From Anaerolineae bacterium (GTDB taxonomy: Bacteria; Chloroflexota; Anaerolineae; JAADDB01): 64,000 bases of DNA. Below, piece after piece: positions 1-11,861 of the stretch. The notes below the pieces were generated by a model that ran no database searches, had not been told where the DNA came from, and worked only from the letters and a program-made list of their open reading frames with translations. Positions within the stretch are counted from its first letter, which is position 1. Each line of letters opens with the position of its first letter. The stretch covers positions 1 through 64,000 of the forward strand of contig WFWT01000069.1 in assembly GCA_015490995.1 (NCBI GenBank), in the 5' to 3' direction. The position numbers and the translations under genes are program-made.

Positions 1-1262
1 CGCAGGGCCTGTTCCAGGGCGCGCACCAGGGCCGGGACGCGATCCCAGGTGCCCGCGGTTTCCACCGTGTCCACGCCGTATCCCATTTCCCAGAGGGTGT
101 TGCGCAAGTAGGGGGACCGGAAGCGGGAGCGAGCCCACTCCTGGGCGACCCGGTGCGGCCCCACGATGCCCCGGTACGTCCGGACAATGTCGGCCACCCG
201 GCGGAGGGTGCGACGCACGTCCTTCTCGTTGCCGGAGGCCGCCGCGATGAGCAAGCACCGCTCCGGACCGGCCCCGCGCCAGGTCAGCCACCGTTCCAGC
301 CAGCGGGTGATCCGCGGGTGCCCGCTCAAGGCCAGCAGCACGCGCGTTTCCGCCGGCGTGCTCAAGCGAAGGAGATCAGCCGGCACCTCTTCCTGGGCCA
401 GGGTGCGGAGCGCGGCCAGGCCGTGGCTCAGGTCGGGGAAGAAGTAGGCGTGGAAGCGCTGCACCGGCGGCAGGGGCGAAATTCGCACGGTGGCTTCGGT
501 GATAACGCCCAGCCGGCCCTCCGACCCCAGCACCACCTGGCGCAAGTCCGGCCCGGCGGCCGAGGCCGGGTGCGGGGGCAAGATCCAGGGCCCCAGGGGC
601 GTTTCCACCCGGCCGCCGACAAACCGCTGGTCAATCCGGCCGTACCGGTGGGATTCCTGGCCCACGGAACGGGTGGCGATCCAGCCGCCCAGCGTGGAGT
701 ATTCGAAGGACTGGGGGAAATGGCCCAGGGTGAACCCCTGCGCCCGCAGCGCGGCTTCCAGGTCCGGACCCCGCACCCCTGCCTGGAAGGTCGCCAGGTG
801 CGTTTCCGCGTCCAACCGCAGCAGGCGGCTCATGCGGTTCATGGCCACGACCACGACCGGCCGGCGCTCGGGCGCAATGCGCAAGTGGCCGACCACGCTG
901 GTGCCTCCGCCGTAGGGCAGGAGCCGGGCCCCAACCTCACGGGCGTACGCGATAAGCGCCTGCACGTCCTCGTTCGAGGTGGGAAAAGCCACCGCATCGG
1001 GAAATGTGGTGAGCGTCCCGAACCGCGCGGCCACCCAATCGGGGAACCCCTGGCCCAGCGCGTGGCGCAGGCGTTGTTCTGGGTCGGTGGTCAGCAGGGG
1101 GTGCGAGGGCAGCGGGCTTGGCGGCACGCGCTGGACCATCTCGGCCAGGGAGACATCGCGCGGGGGCGTTCCCGGCCCCAGATACGCCTTGAGAAACGCG
1201 TGGGCCACCGGGTGCAGGGGATAAGTGACGGACGTCTCCCCCCATCCGTTCCAGCGGCGCAT
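1..1262 (-). CDS. FAD-binding oxidase, alkyl-DHAP synthase-like (3' end beyond window)
   Basis: This gene enters from the right and runs off the left edge, so the C-terminus is missing. The ATG at 1262 reads MRRWNGWG..., the opening typical of alkyldihydroxyacetonephosphate synthase-like members of the glycolate oxidase (GlcD/COG0277) FAD family. The PCMH-type FAD domain is readable: AFPTSNEDVQALIAYAREVG, then the flavin loop PYGGGTSVVGH (about residues 120-130), then STLGGWIATRSVGQES and the stretch around VVLGSEGRLGVITEATV. About 420 residues are visible. It would oxidise a hydroxyacid or act in ether-lipid synthesis; the substrate cannot be fixed from sequence. It is preceded on the same strand by the mazG-like gene 60 bp upstream and may be cotranscribed with it. 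Confidence 0.85.
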   Translation of the reverse strand, partial: MRRWNGWGETSVTYPLHPVAHAFLKAYLGPGTPPRDVSLAEMVQRVPPSPLPSHPLLTTDPEQRLRHALGQGFPDWVAARFGTLTTFPDAVAFPTSNEDVQALIAYAREVGARLLPYGGGTSVVGHLRIAPERRPVVVVAMNRMSRLLRLDAETHLATFQAGVRGPDLEAALRAQGFTLGHFPQSFEYSTLGGWIATRSVGQESHRYGRIDQRFVGGRVETPLGPWILPPHPASAAGPDLRQVVLGSEGRLGVITEATVRISPLPPVQRFHAYFFPDLSHGLAALRTLAQEEVPADLLRLSTPAETRVLLALSGHPRITRWLERWLTWRGAGPERCLLIAAASGNEKDVRRTLRRVADIVRTYRGIVGPHRVAQEWARSRFRSPYLRNTLWEMGYGVDTVETAGTWDRVPALVRALEQAL

Positions 1263-1325
1263 CGCCTTTCCCCTTTTCTTAGGGCAATAGTGTGGCCCGG
1301 CGAAGCCGAGCCACAACACTGTCAA

Positions 1326-2639
1326 TTACTTCCGCACCTGGGCAATGAACCGTTCAACGGCCTCGCGCAGCAGGGCTTCGGCGTCCCAATCGCGGTGGCG
1401 GGCCCAGGCCGCCAGCCAGAAGAGCGCTTCTCCCAGGGCTTCCGGCGTGGTGGCCTCCAGGCGGTCGCTGCAGATCAGGTCGGGCGGTGTCTCGGGCGAC
1501 CAGCCGGCCCGCCGCGCGACCGCGGCGGCCCGCATGAGCGCGGGCAACGCGCGGGGGATGCCTGCGAAGGGGTCGGCTTCACCGTTCTCGCGACGTTCGG
1601 CCTGCTTGATGGCCTCCCAATTGCGGACGACCTCCTCCGCGTCGCGCACCTGGACGTCCCCGAAGACGTGCGGATGCCGGCGGATCATCTTGGCCACAAT
1701 GTGGCCGATCACGTCGCCCAGGAGGAACTCGTTTCCCTCCCCCGCGATGGCCACGTGCAGGCCGATCTGGAGCAGCAGGTCGCCCAGTTCCTCCTTGAGC
1801 GCCTGGGGGTCGTCCCGGTCCAGGGCTTCCAGGACCTCGTAGGTTTCTTCCAGGAGGTAGCGTCGCAGGGTCTGGTGGGTTTGTTTGCGGTCCCAGGGAC
1901 ACCCTTCCGGGGAACGCAGGTGGTGGACCACCTCCTGAAAGGATTCGTAGGAGGAGGGGTGGGGCCAGGGAGGAACCACCAGCGTCGTCATGTGGTCAAA
2001 GTGAGCGTGACGGTCCAGGGTGTAAAGCGGCATCCGGCGGACCTCAACGTCCGGCAGGCCGGCCCGACGGACCAGGATGACCTCGTGATCGGGGGGGTAG
2101 GCGGCCATCAGGGTCAGTTTCACGTCCGAGGCCAGGTCGCGGCTGTAGAGTTGGCCCAGGATCAGGGGTTGGTCGGTGTTGACTTTGGGGAAGTGCTGGG
2201 AGGCCACCAGCATCGCGTCGTACACCGTCAGGCCGTCCAGGGGGTCCAGGTGAACGGCGTTGCAGACCGCGTCCACGAAACTGATGCCCTCCACCACGCG
2301 CACGGGCAGGCCGGCCTCGCGGGCCAGCGCCTCGATGCGGGGGGTGGTGGCTTCGCCCACGCGGGGATGGCCGGGCACCGCGTACACGACGCCTTCCGGT
2401 CGTTCGCCTAACGTGAGCACCCGGCGGGCAATGGTCTCGTACACCTCCGCGAACGTTTCCGCCTGGGTGTACACGTCGTCAAACGTGTATACTTGGACGT
2501 CCGCGGGCAGCGCGGCCAGGGCGGGGTGTTCCCGCGTGCGGGCGTACACCTCTGGTGTGGTGGTGAGCGCTTCCCAGGCGGCCCGCGTCACGTCGGCCGG
2601 ATCGCCCGGCCCGAGCCCCACGATGGTGATGGTACCCAT
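1326..2639 (-). CDS. mazG: Tetrapyrrole (SAM) methylase-MazG pyrophosphohydrolase fusion, YabN-like
   Basis: A 437-residue two-domain protein. The N-terminal part (about 1-220) is a tetrapyrrole methylase fold: ITIVGLGPGDPADVT at the start and VVYAVPGHPRVGEATT around residue 85. The C-terminal part (about 230-370) is MazG: LRSPEGCPWDRKQTHQTLRR, then the metal-binding helices LLEETYEVLEAL and LKEELGDLLLQIGLH. MazG hydrolyses non-canonical or excess NTPs to NMP and PPi. The same order occurs in Bacillus YabN, whose methylase half has no settled role. The start ATG follows AGGAGGAAC. The tRNA-Gln gene lies just upstream on the same strand, with a terminator in between. Confidence 0.93.
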   Translation of the reverse strand: MGTITIVGLGPGDPADVTRAAWEALTTTPEVYARTREHPALAALPADVQVYTFDDVYTQAETFAEVYETIARRVLTLGERPEGVVYAVPGHPRVGEATTPRIEALAREAGLPVRVVEGISFVDAVCNAVHLDPLDGLTVYDAMLVASQHFPKVNTDQPLILGQLYSRDLASDVKLTLMAAYPPDHEVILVRRAGLPDVEVRRMPLYTLDRHAHFDHMTTLVVPPWPHPSSYESFQEVVHHLRSPEGCPWDRKQTHQTLRRYLLEETYEVLEALDRDDPQALKEELGDLLLQIGLHVAIAGEGNEFLLGDVIGHIVAKMIRRHPHVFGDVQVRDAEEVVRNWEAIKQAERRENGEADPFAGIPRALPALMRAAAVARRAGWSPETPPDLICSDRLEATTPEALGEALFWLAAWARHRDWDAEALLREAVERFIAQVRK

Positions 2640-2668
2640 CGTGCCGTTCCTCCTGCGTGAGGCAGCCT

Positions 2669-2700
2669 AAAAGCAAACGGGCGGGCTCGCGGCCCGCCCG
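2669..2700 (-). terminator. Intrinsic terminator downstream of tRNA-Gln
   Basis: On the minus strand CGGGCGGGC (2700-2692) pairs with GCCCGCCCG (2686-2678) around a 5-nt loop: a 9-bp GC stem followed by TTTGCTTTT. It lies just after the tRNA-Gln gene and before the start of the mazG-like gene. Confidence 0.8.
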
Positions 2701-2711
2701 CATCCACCAGG

Positions 2712-2783
2712 CTGGGGGACAGGGATTCGAACCCCGACTAGCGGATCCAGAGTCCGCTGTCCTGCCCGTTAGACGATCCCCCA
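2712..2783 (-). tRNA. tRNA-Gln (CUG)
   Basis: The 72-nt minus-strand sequence folds as a cloverleaf. The acceptor stem is TGGGGGA/TCCCCCA, the anticodon stem CGGA/TCCG carries the loop CTCTGGA with anticodon CTG, and the T arm contains GGTTCGAATCC. The discriminator is G and a 3' CCA is not fully encoded. Confidence 0.96.
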
Positions 2784-2800
2784 TCACCAAGAGCATTTAC

Positions 2801-2829
2801 ATTCTATTCCGTCCTTCACACGCCGTCAA
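2801..2829 (-). promoter_or_regulatory. Sigma70-type promoter of tRNA-Gln
   Basis: Minus strand: -35 TTGACG (2829-2824), 17-nt spacer, -10 TAGAAT (2806-2801), about 18 nt upstream of the tRNA 5' end. Both hexamers are one mismatch from consensus. Confidence 0.75.
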
Positions 2830-3006
2830 ATCGGCCAAGAAAGTTCGCCGCACGCCCCCCCATCGCCATCACCGTATCTCACCGTCCGCTCGTCCTCCCG
2901 GGGGCCAACGCGGGCATGTCACTCCGACACGGTTCCAGGTAGCCGAAATAACACATTTGGGGTAGAATATTCCGCCGAACAACCGAATAACATCCTGAAA
3001 AGCGGC

Positions 3007-3214
3007 GGCCTTCGGGGCAGGGTGAGCCCTGTCCATGCGGTTGTAGGACAGGGCAATTCCCGACCGGCGGTGATGGGGGCACGTGCCCCCTCAGCCCGCG
3101 AGCGGCCCCGGGAACTCGTCTCTCCCAAGACGAGTTCAACAGAGGCACATCCGGGGTGTCAGCAGATCCGGTGCAATTCCGGAGCCGACGGTATAGTCCG
3201 GATGGGAGAAGGCC
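3007..3214 (+). promoter_or_regulatory. FMN riboswitch (RFN element)
   Basis: The conserved RFN blocks appear in order: CTTCGGGGCAGGGTG, ATTCCCGACCGGCGGTGAT, CAGCCCGCGAGC, GCAGATCCGGTG, AATTCCGGAGCCGACGGTAT and AGTCCGGATGGGAGAAGG. P1 is closed by GGCCTT (3007-3012) and AAGGCC (3209-3214). The element is longer than usual: the P2 loop carries an extra hairpin GCCCTGTCC/GGACAGGGC, P3 is extended by GGGGGCACGTGCCCCC, and a long arm follows GCGAGC. Its position before a transporter operon, followed by an intrinsic terminator, predicts shut-off when FMN is abundant. A possible -10 (TAGAAT, 2963-2968) lies upstream without a convincing -35. Confidence 0.95.
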
Positions 3215-3336
3215 CGCGCGCGGTGGTGGTGTGCGCCCACCTGCTCCTGTGGGACTCAGGTGGGTATGCACGTGCGACCGGGTGACGAACGTGGACGTTC
3301 CCCGGCGTTATAAGCGCGTGACAGGTTTGAATGCAG

Positions 3337-3370
3337 CCCCGAAGGCGATCCCCTTCGGGGTTTTCTTTTT
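3337..3370 (+). terminator. Riboswitch expression-platform terminator
   Basis: CCCCGAAGG (3337-3345) pairs with CCTTCGGGG (3352-3360) around a 6-nt loop and is followed by TTTTCTTTTT. It lies between the FMN aptamer and the permease start, so FMN-dependent premature termination is the likely mechanism. Confidence 0.88.
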
Positions 3371-3415
3371 GGAAACATCAGCACACCGGTTGTAATTGGA
3401 AGTGAGGGGACGGAT

Positions 3416-4249
3416 GTGAGGATGCGCTGGCTTCTTAACCCATTGAGCGAATGGCATATACCGTGGACGGTACCCGGCGTCCGCCAACCGGCCCGCTTGT
3501 TGGTCCGTTTAACCACCACGCTTGGTGGGGGAATAGTGCTTCTCCTCCTGTGGGAAGGGTTGGTCCGATGGCAGAACTACCCGCCTTACATTCTTCCCAG
3601 CCCAGGGCTGGTGTGGCACAAATTCCTCGCCGTCGCAGCCGACGGTACCCTGTGGCGTCACACCCGAATTACCCTGCTGGAAGTGGTGGCAGGTCTTGCC
3701 CTGGGGACCCTGACGGCTACGGCCTTAGGGTACATTCTGGCCAAATGCCCTTCCCTGGAATCCCTGATCGGTCCTTATCTCGTTGCTGCACAGGCCATAC
3801 CGGTAGTCGCCATCGCCCCCCTAATTATCATCTGGGCCGGCACCGGGCTCACGGCCAAGATCTTGGTTACCGCGCTCACGCTCTTCTTTCCCGTGCTGGT
3901 GAACACCATGGTTGGCATCCGTTCGGTCGAACAGGACTTGATCGACCTCATGCGTTCGCTGAACGCCTCCCGCTGGCAAACGTTTCGCCTGCTAGAGGTC
4001 CCTGCGGCTCTCCCCATCTTGCTGGGCGGGCTAAAGATCGGGACCGTGCTGGCCGTCATCGGCGCGGTGGTGGGCGAGTTTGTAGCGGCCGACCAGGGGC
4101 TGGGCTTCCTCATTAACCTGACGTCTCGCGGCACCCTGGACACCGCCTTGCTCTTCGTGACCCTCACAACGCTCATGGGCGTTGCCATCACGTTGTACCT
4201 GGCCGTGGTAGCCCTGGAACGACGGGTCCTGCGATGGCGCGACGGGTAG
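3416..4249 (+). CDS. ribX: ABC transporter permease, FMN-riboswitch linked (RibX-like)
   Basis: A 277-residue inner-membrane permease of the SsuC/TauC/ThiX (BPD_transp_1) type. After a cytoplasmic N-terminus, hydrophobic segments occur at about 30-50, 80-105, 125-155 and 190-265. The coupling-helix region reads EQDLIDLMRSLNASRWQTFRL. It is first in a three-gene cluster (permease, lipoprotein, ATPase) behind an FMN riboswitch, which argues for riboflavin or a flavin precursor as substrate, as proposed for RibXY of Chloroflexota. The GTG at 3416 is preceded by GAGGGGA at good spacing; an ATG at 3422 is the alternative. Substrate is inferred from regulation, not from the permease sequence. Confidence 0.9.
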   Translation: MRMRWLLNPLSEWHIPWTVPGVRQPARLLVRLTTTLGGGIVLLLLWEGLVRWQNYPPYILPSPGLVWHKFLAVAADGTLWRHTRITLLEVVAGLALGTLTATALGYILAKCPSLESLIGPYLVAAQAIPVVAIAPLIIIWAGTGLTAKILVTALTLFFPVLVNTMVGIRSVEQDLIDLMRSLNASRWQTFRLLEVPAALPILLGGLKIGTVLAVIGAVVGEFVAADQGLGFLINLTSRGTLDTALLFVTLTTLMGVAITLYLAVVALERRVLRWRDG

Positions 4250-4260
4250 GACGGCTAGAA

Positions 4261-4318
4261 GAGCGTTCGGCAATCCGGGGGGCTTACGCCCGCCCCCTCT
4301 CCCGAATTCGAGGGGAGG
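4261..4318 (+). repeat. Copy 1 of a dispersed intergenic element
   Basis: GAGCGTTCGGCAATCC at 4261-4276 is followed by an inverted repeat of CCCCTCTCCC and GGGGAGGGG around an AATTC centre. Related heads occur near 16206, 35061 and 63461, always between genes. Confidence 0.45.
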
Positions 4319-4376
4319 GGCAACGGCTCAATATTTCTGTGGGGCAGGCTCCCGGGAACAACCACGAGGAGGGCTT

Positions 4377-5390
4377 ATGGGCACAAAACGCGTGATGTAC
4401 TACGTAGTGTTACTCATCGTCGGTATTGCTCTTGTCGGCTGTGCGCTTCGTCCCCCCACAGCGGCCACACCCTCCGCTCCCCAGGACGTTGTTCTGGCAT
4501 TGGGTTACATCCCAAGTGTCCAGTTTGCCCCTTTCTATGTAGCCCAGGAAAAGGGCTTCTTCACCGACGAAGGGCTCCGGGTGGAGTTCCGGCATGGCTT
4601 TGAGACCGATTTCCTGAAGCTCGTTGCTGCGGGGGAAATTCCCTTCGTTATTGCTTCGGGTGAGGAAGTCATCCTGGCCCGGTCACAGGGCTTGCCGGTC
4701 ACGTATGTGGCCGAGTGGTATACCCGCTTTCCGGTCGCCATGTTTGCCCTGGAAACCTCCGGCATCCGCACGCCCAAGGACGTTGAGGGCCGCACCCTGG
4801 GTGTGCCTGGCCCCTTTGGAGCAACCTATATCGGTTGGAAAGCGCTGGTGTACGCGGCAAAGATCGACGAGGCCCGCGTGAAGGTGGAAAGTATCGGCTT
4901 TACCCAGGCAGCGGCCGTGAGCGAGGGTAAAGTGGACGCGGCGATGGATTACTTGGTCAACGGTCCGGTACGCTTGCGGCTGGCAGGCCAGCCGGTGGTG
5001 GTTTTTCCCGTATCCGATTACATTAACCTCCCCTCCAACGGCCTGGTCACCAACGACCGGTTGCTGCGAGATGACCCACAGCTGGTGGTCCGCATGACCC
5101 GGGCGATGTTGCGAGGCATTCAGTACACCTTGGAAAACCCTGACGAAGCCTTTAACATCGCCCTTCAATACGTCCCGGAGGCGGGTGGGGAACAGACACC
5201 TGTCAGTCGCGCCATTTTCGACGCCTCCCTCCCGCTGTGGACACCTCCCCCAGGTGACGCGTTAGGGCACAGCGATCCTACCCAGTGGGAGGCGGCCGAG
5301 GCCTTCATGCGGGCCATGAGCTTACTGGACCGAGCCGTCAACGTGACCCAAATCATGACCAACGACTTCGTCAAACGAGCAGGGTTTTAA
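4377..5390 (+). CDS. ribY: ABC transporter substrate-binding lipoprotein, NMT1/THI5-like (RibY-like)
   Basis: A 337-residue lipoprotein: basic start MGTKR, a hydrophobic h-region, lipobox ALVGC near residue 22, then a Pro/Ala linker. The mature part is a THI5/NMT1-type periplasmic-binding fold: LGYIPSVQFAPFYVAQEKGF, then FFTDEGLRVEF, a GEIPFVIASGEE segment, and GRTLGVPGPFGATYIGWKAL at the domain boundary. THI5-like proteins bind pyrimidine or flavin-like ligands. Placement between permease and ATPase behind an FMN riboswitch supports riboflavin capture at the cell surface. The start follows GAGGAGGGCTT. The stop directly abuts the ATPase start. Confidence 0.9.
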   Translation: MGTKRVMYYVVLLIVGIALVGCALRPPTAATPSAPQDVVLALGYIPSVQFAPFYVAQEKGFFTDEGLRVEFRHGFETDFLKLVAAGEIPFVIASGEEVILARSQGLPVTYVAEWYTRFPVAMFALETSGIRTPKDVEGRTLGVPGPFGATYIGWKALVYAAKIDEARVKVESIGFTQAAAVSEGKVDAAMDYLVNGPVRLRLAGQPVVVFPVSDYINLPSNGLVTNDRLLRDDPQLVVRMTRAMLRGIQYTLENPDEAFNIALQYVPEAGGEQTPVSRAIFDASLPLWTPPPGDALGHSDPTQWEAAEAFMRAMSLLDRAVNVTQIMTNDFVKRAGF

Positions 5391-6167
5391 ATGTCCCGTG
5401 CACGAAGCACCCCCCTCCTGAGCGTGGAGGGGGTCAGCCATTATTACCGGGACGCGCATCCTGTTCACGCCCTGGAGGCGGTCACCCTGCAGGCCTGGCC
5501 GGGGGAATTCGTCACCCTGGTCGGTCCGTCCGGATGTGGCAAGTCCACCCTGCTCCGCATTCTGGGGGGATTGATCCACCCCACCCGAGGCGAGGTACGG
5601 TTTGCCGGTGAACGCCTACAAGGTCCCCGGCCCGACATCGGTATGGTGTTTCAACACGCCAACCTGATGCCCTGGCGAACGGTATTGGCCAACATCCTGT
5701 TGCCCCTGGAAATCGCCGGCGTGCCCCGCAAGGAAGCGGAAGCCCGAGCCCGGGATATGCTTCGGCTGGTAGGTCTAGAAGGGTTTGAGAACGCCTATCC
5801 CCGACAGCTCTCCGGCGGCATGCAGCAGCGCGTCGCCCTGGCCCGTGCCCTGGTGCGCTCCCCACGGTTGCTCCTCCTGGACGAGCCTTTCGGCGCGCTG
5901 GACGCCCTCACCCGAGAACGCATGAACCTGGAACTCCTTCGCATCTGGGCACACCACCGGCAAACGGCCGTCATGGTCACCCACAGCATCCCGGAAGCGG
6001 TCTTCGTTTCGGACCGTGTTCTGGTTATGACCCCCCGACCGGGTCGCATTGCCGGCGAGGTGGTCGTGGACTTGCCCCGTCCTCGTCGCCTGGATATGAT
6101 GGCTACTGCCGCCTTCGGTCGTTTGACACAAGCCGTGCGCGCGCTGATCGACCCGGACACTCAATAA
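5391..6167 (+). CDS. ABC transporter ATP-binding protein of the flavin-type uptake system
   Basis: A 258-residue SsuB/TauB-class ATPase that would power the neighbouring permease. It has Walker A GPSGCGKST (about residues 44-52), Q-loop GMVFQHANLMPW, signature LSGGMQQRVALARAL, Walker B LLLLDEPFGALD and H-loop VMVTHSIPEA. The start codon follows the lipoprotein stop with no gap, so the two are translationally coupled. The short distance and shared strand place it in the riboswitch-controlled operon. It is a full-length NBD with no fused domain. Confidence 0.95.
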   Translation: MSRARSTPLLSVEGVSHYYRDAHPVHALEAVTLQAWPGEFVTLVGPSGCGKSTLLRILGGLIHPTRGEVRFAGERLQGPRPDIGMVFQHANLMPWRTVLANILLPLEIAGVPRKEAEARARDMLRLVGLEGFENAYPRQLSGGMQQRVALARALVRSPRLLLLDEPFGALDALTRERMNLELLRIWAHHRQTAVMVTHSIPEAVFVSDRVLVMTPRPGRIAGEVVVDLPRPRRLDMMATAAFGRLTQAVRALIDPDTQ

Positions 6168-6257
6168 CACCCAGCCGCACACACCACATACCATCGACGG
6201 CCGTTAGCCGACCCATGCGCAACACAACCTCATAACCCGGTCCTAAGGGAGGAAGCC

Positions 6258-7271
6258 ATGGCCCTGTACGTCTTGATCACCGGTAACTTCACCGACGCGC
6301 ATTTAAACCGCCTGCACAACGCGGTGCCCACCGTGAAGGTGCTCCAGGTGCGCACCCGCACGCTGGATGACGTTCCTGCCGAGTGGAAGGCACAGGCTGA
6401 GGTCCTGTACACTTTCTCTGCCCTACCCCAGACGCCAGAAGAAATGCCTGCCCTACGGTGGATTCAACTCCACAGCGCAGGGGCGGATCACCTTCCCGAT
6501 TGGCTTCGCCACCGGCAGGACATCCGCATTACAACCGCCAGCGGCATCCACGCGGTGCCCATGGCGGAGTACACGTTCATGGTGATGCTGGCGCTCATTC
6601 GGCGTCTGCCACGGATGTTAGCCTACCAGCAGCGCCACGAATGGCCCTCGAACCGGTGGGACCTCTTTGCCGACGGCGAGTTGCGAGGAAGCACGCTAGG
6701 CGTGGTCGGCTATGGAAGCATCGGTCGAGAAATAGGACGGCTGGCCAAGGCCTTTGGCATGCGCCTGCTCGCTATGCGCCGCCACGGCAGCCGTCGCGAG
6801 GACACCGGATACGTCGTCCCCGGCACTGGCGACCCCGAGGGCACCCTGCCCGACGGTTGGTACACGCCGGACCAAAAGCTGGACATGCTGGCCGCATGCG
6901 ACATCGTGGTCAATGTCCTGCCCTTAACGCCGGACACGCGGCACTTTTTCGACGCCCAGGCGTTCGCGGCCATGAAGCCATCCGCCTACTTCATTAACAT
7001 CGGACGCGGGGCTACGGTGGATGAACACGCCTTGATCAGCGCCCTGCAACAGGGTCACCTTGCAGGGGCCGCGCTGGATGTGTTCGCGGAGGAACCCCTG
7101 CCCCCCGATTCCCCGCTGTGGGACATGGAAAACGTCATCATCTCACCTCACATCTCCGCCTTCAGCACCCGCTACGACGATCGGGCGATAGAACTGTTCA
7201 TCGCGAACCTTCAGCGCTACCTGAAGGGAGCTCCCCTGTTCAACGTGTACAACCCACAGCTCCAGTACTAA
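6258..7271 (+). CDS. D-isomer-specific 2-hydroxyacid dehydrogenase
   Basis: A 337-residue NAD(P)-dependent dehydrogenase. The nucleotide-binding motif is LGVVGYGSIGREIGRLAKAF (about residues 153-172). Catalytic-domain signatures follow: LPLTPDTRHFFD, INIGRGATVDEHALISAL with the loop Arg, ALDVFAEEPLPPDSPLWD with the Glu, and NVIISPHISAFS with the catalytic His. The substrate (glyoxylate, hydroxypyruvate or phosphoglycerate class) is not evident. The start at 6258 has AAGGGAGGAAGCC upstream. It follows the ABC transporter by 90 bp and precedes a UroD-family gene, which may hint at a common catabolic unit. Confidence 0.9.
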   Translation: MALYVLITGNFTDAHLNRLHNAVPTVKVLQVRTRTLDDVPAEWKAQAEVLYTFSALPQTPEEMPALRWIQLHSAGADHLPDWLRHRQDIRITTASGIHAVPMAEYTFMVMLALIRRLPRMLAYQQRHEWPSNRWDLFADGELRGSTLGVVGYGSIGREIGRLAKAFGMRLLAMRRHGSRREDTGYVVPGTGDPEGTLPDGWYTPDQKLDMLAACDIVVNVLPLTPDTRHFFDAQAFAAMKPSAYFINIGRGATVDEHALISALQQGHLAGAALDVFAEEPLPPDSPLWDMENVIISPHISAFSTRYDDRAIELFIANLQRYLKGAPLFNVYNPQLQY

Positions 7272-7348
7272 ACGATCGCCCCTCGCTTTTTACCCTGCCG
7301 GACTCTAGATAAGCGGCCGCAGGCCGCATTCAAAGGGAGGAGTGAACC

Positions 7349-10550
<3,202 letters not shown>

Positions 10551-10643
10551 TGTCTTCCTCGCTTTCCCGTTGCAATGCTCCACACCGCGATGATGGGCAA
10601 TCGACCACAGCACAGGGACGGGAAAAGAGGGCCATATCCCCAC

Positions 10644-11636
10644 TTAGGAGGGTACAGGCACCGGGACCTGCCCCGTTTGCTGCATGTGACGGGCCACCCG
10701 ATGAATGGTTTCCTCCAGCGAAATCTCCGGCTTCCAGCCTAACAATTGGTGAATCTTCGAGATGTCCGGCACACGCCGTTGCATGTCCTCAAATCCTGGC
10801 CCGTACGCCTTATCGTAAGGGACGAACACAATCTCGGAAGGGCTCTGCAACTCATCCTTGACCAACTGGGCCAAATCGCGAATGGCGATCTCCCGGGTGC
10901 TGCCGATGTTGAACACCTGCCCCACGGCATCGGGGTGTTCTGCTAGACCGATAATGGCCCGCACCACGTCGGCCACATCACAAAAGGTGCGCGTTTGCGT
11001 GCCGTCACCGTATACCGTGATGGGCTCGCCACACAAAGCCTGCCCCACAAAGCGGGGAATGACCATGCCGTACCGACCGCTTTGGCGGGGCCCTACCGTG
11101 TTGAACAACCGAAAGATCACGGTCGGCAATTGCTGTTCACGCCAATAGGCCAGCGCCAGGAATTCATCCAACATCTTGGAACAAGCGTACGCCCAGCGGG
11201 CTTTCACCGTCGGCCCCAGAACCACGTCATCCTCTTCCCGGAAGGGAAAACGCCCCCCCTTACCGTACACCTCAGAGGTAGACGCGATCAGCGTGCGCTT
11301 TCGATATCGGTTGGCCATGCGGAGCACCGCGTGCGTGCCCAGGACGTTCGTCTCAATGGTGTGCGTAGGGTTGTTCACGATTAACTGGACGCCCACAGCT
11401 GCAGCCAAGTGCACCACCACATCACACTCCGACACCAGGCGGTCCATCACGGTCTCGTTCATGATGTCCTCGATGGCGAACCGAAAGAGGGGGTGTGATG
11501 TCAAGTGGGCAATGTTTTCGAAGCGACCGGTAGAGAGGTCATCCACAACCGTCACATAGTGCCCGCGCGTCAACAATGCTTCTGCCAAATGACTGCCCAC
11601 AAATCCCATGCCGCCGGTGATCAGATAATGCGCCAT
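10644..11636 (-). CDS. NAD-dependent epimerase/dehydratase (UDP-glucose 4-epimerase-like)
   Basis: A 330-residue extended short-chain dehydrogenase. The Rossmann motif is ITGGMGFVGSHLAEAL (residues 6-21), followed by VVDDLSTGRFENI, the VVHLAAAVGV segment, catalytic STSEVYGKG and YACSK (Tyr and Lys), and the NTVGPRQSGRYGMVIPRFV substrate region. It probably acts on a nucleotide sugar for surface polysaccharide. The start is just upstream of THEP1 on the minus strand; tRNA-Leu lies 225 bp further upstream. Confidence 0.92.
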   Translation of the reverse strand: MAHYLITGGMGFVGSHLAEALLTRGHYVTVVDDLSTGRFENIAHLTSHPLFRFAIEDIMNETVMDRLVSECDVVVHLAAAVGVQLIVNNPTHTIETNVLGTHAVLRMANRYRKRTLIASTSEVYGKGGRFPFREEDDVVLGPTVKARWAYACSKMLDEFLALAYWREQQLPTVIFRLFNTVGPRQSGRYGMVIPRFVGQALCGEPITVYGDGTQTRTFCDVADVVRAIIGLAEHPDAVGQVFNIGSTREIAIRDLAQLVKDELQSPSEIVFVPYDKAYGPGFEDMQRRVPDISKIHQLLGWKPEISLEETIHRVARHMQQTGQVPVPVPS

Positions 11637-11804
11637 GATGCCCTCCGCCTGGCGTCAAGGGATGCCAACACCTCGGCGACCGCGCGACGGACTCCCATTG
11701 GTCCGAAAAAGCCCCCGAGGGAGAACAACATGGCCGGCCACACCCCAACACCCGCTCCGACCTCTCGTGGACAGGCCGGTCCCAAAGACCGCACCGAGGG
11801 GATG

Positions 11805-11837
11805 TCAAAAGCCCGGCCACACAGATAAAAACAACAT
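11805..11837 (-). CDS. Possible 10-residue peptide between tRNA-Leu and the epimerase gene
   Basis: Just after the tRNA-Leu gene the minus strand reads AAGGAGGTTTA then ATG and a ten-codon ORF, MLFLSVWPGF, ending in TGA. The ribosome site is very good but the ORF is tiny. No homology can be claimed. Confidence 0.2.
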   Translation of the reverse strand: MLFLSVWPGF

Positions 11838-11861
11838 TAAACCTCCTTAGGTATAAAAAGG

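Noticed and set aside
153-2411. A 752-codon open frame on the plus strand opposite the FAD oxidase and mazG-like genes
   Set aside because: It is antisense to two clearly coding genes, its product has low-complexity composition (Gly, Gln, Arg, His), and it has no recognisable motif.
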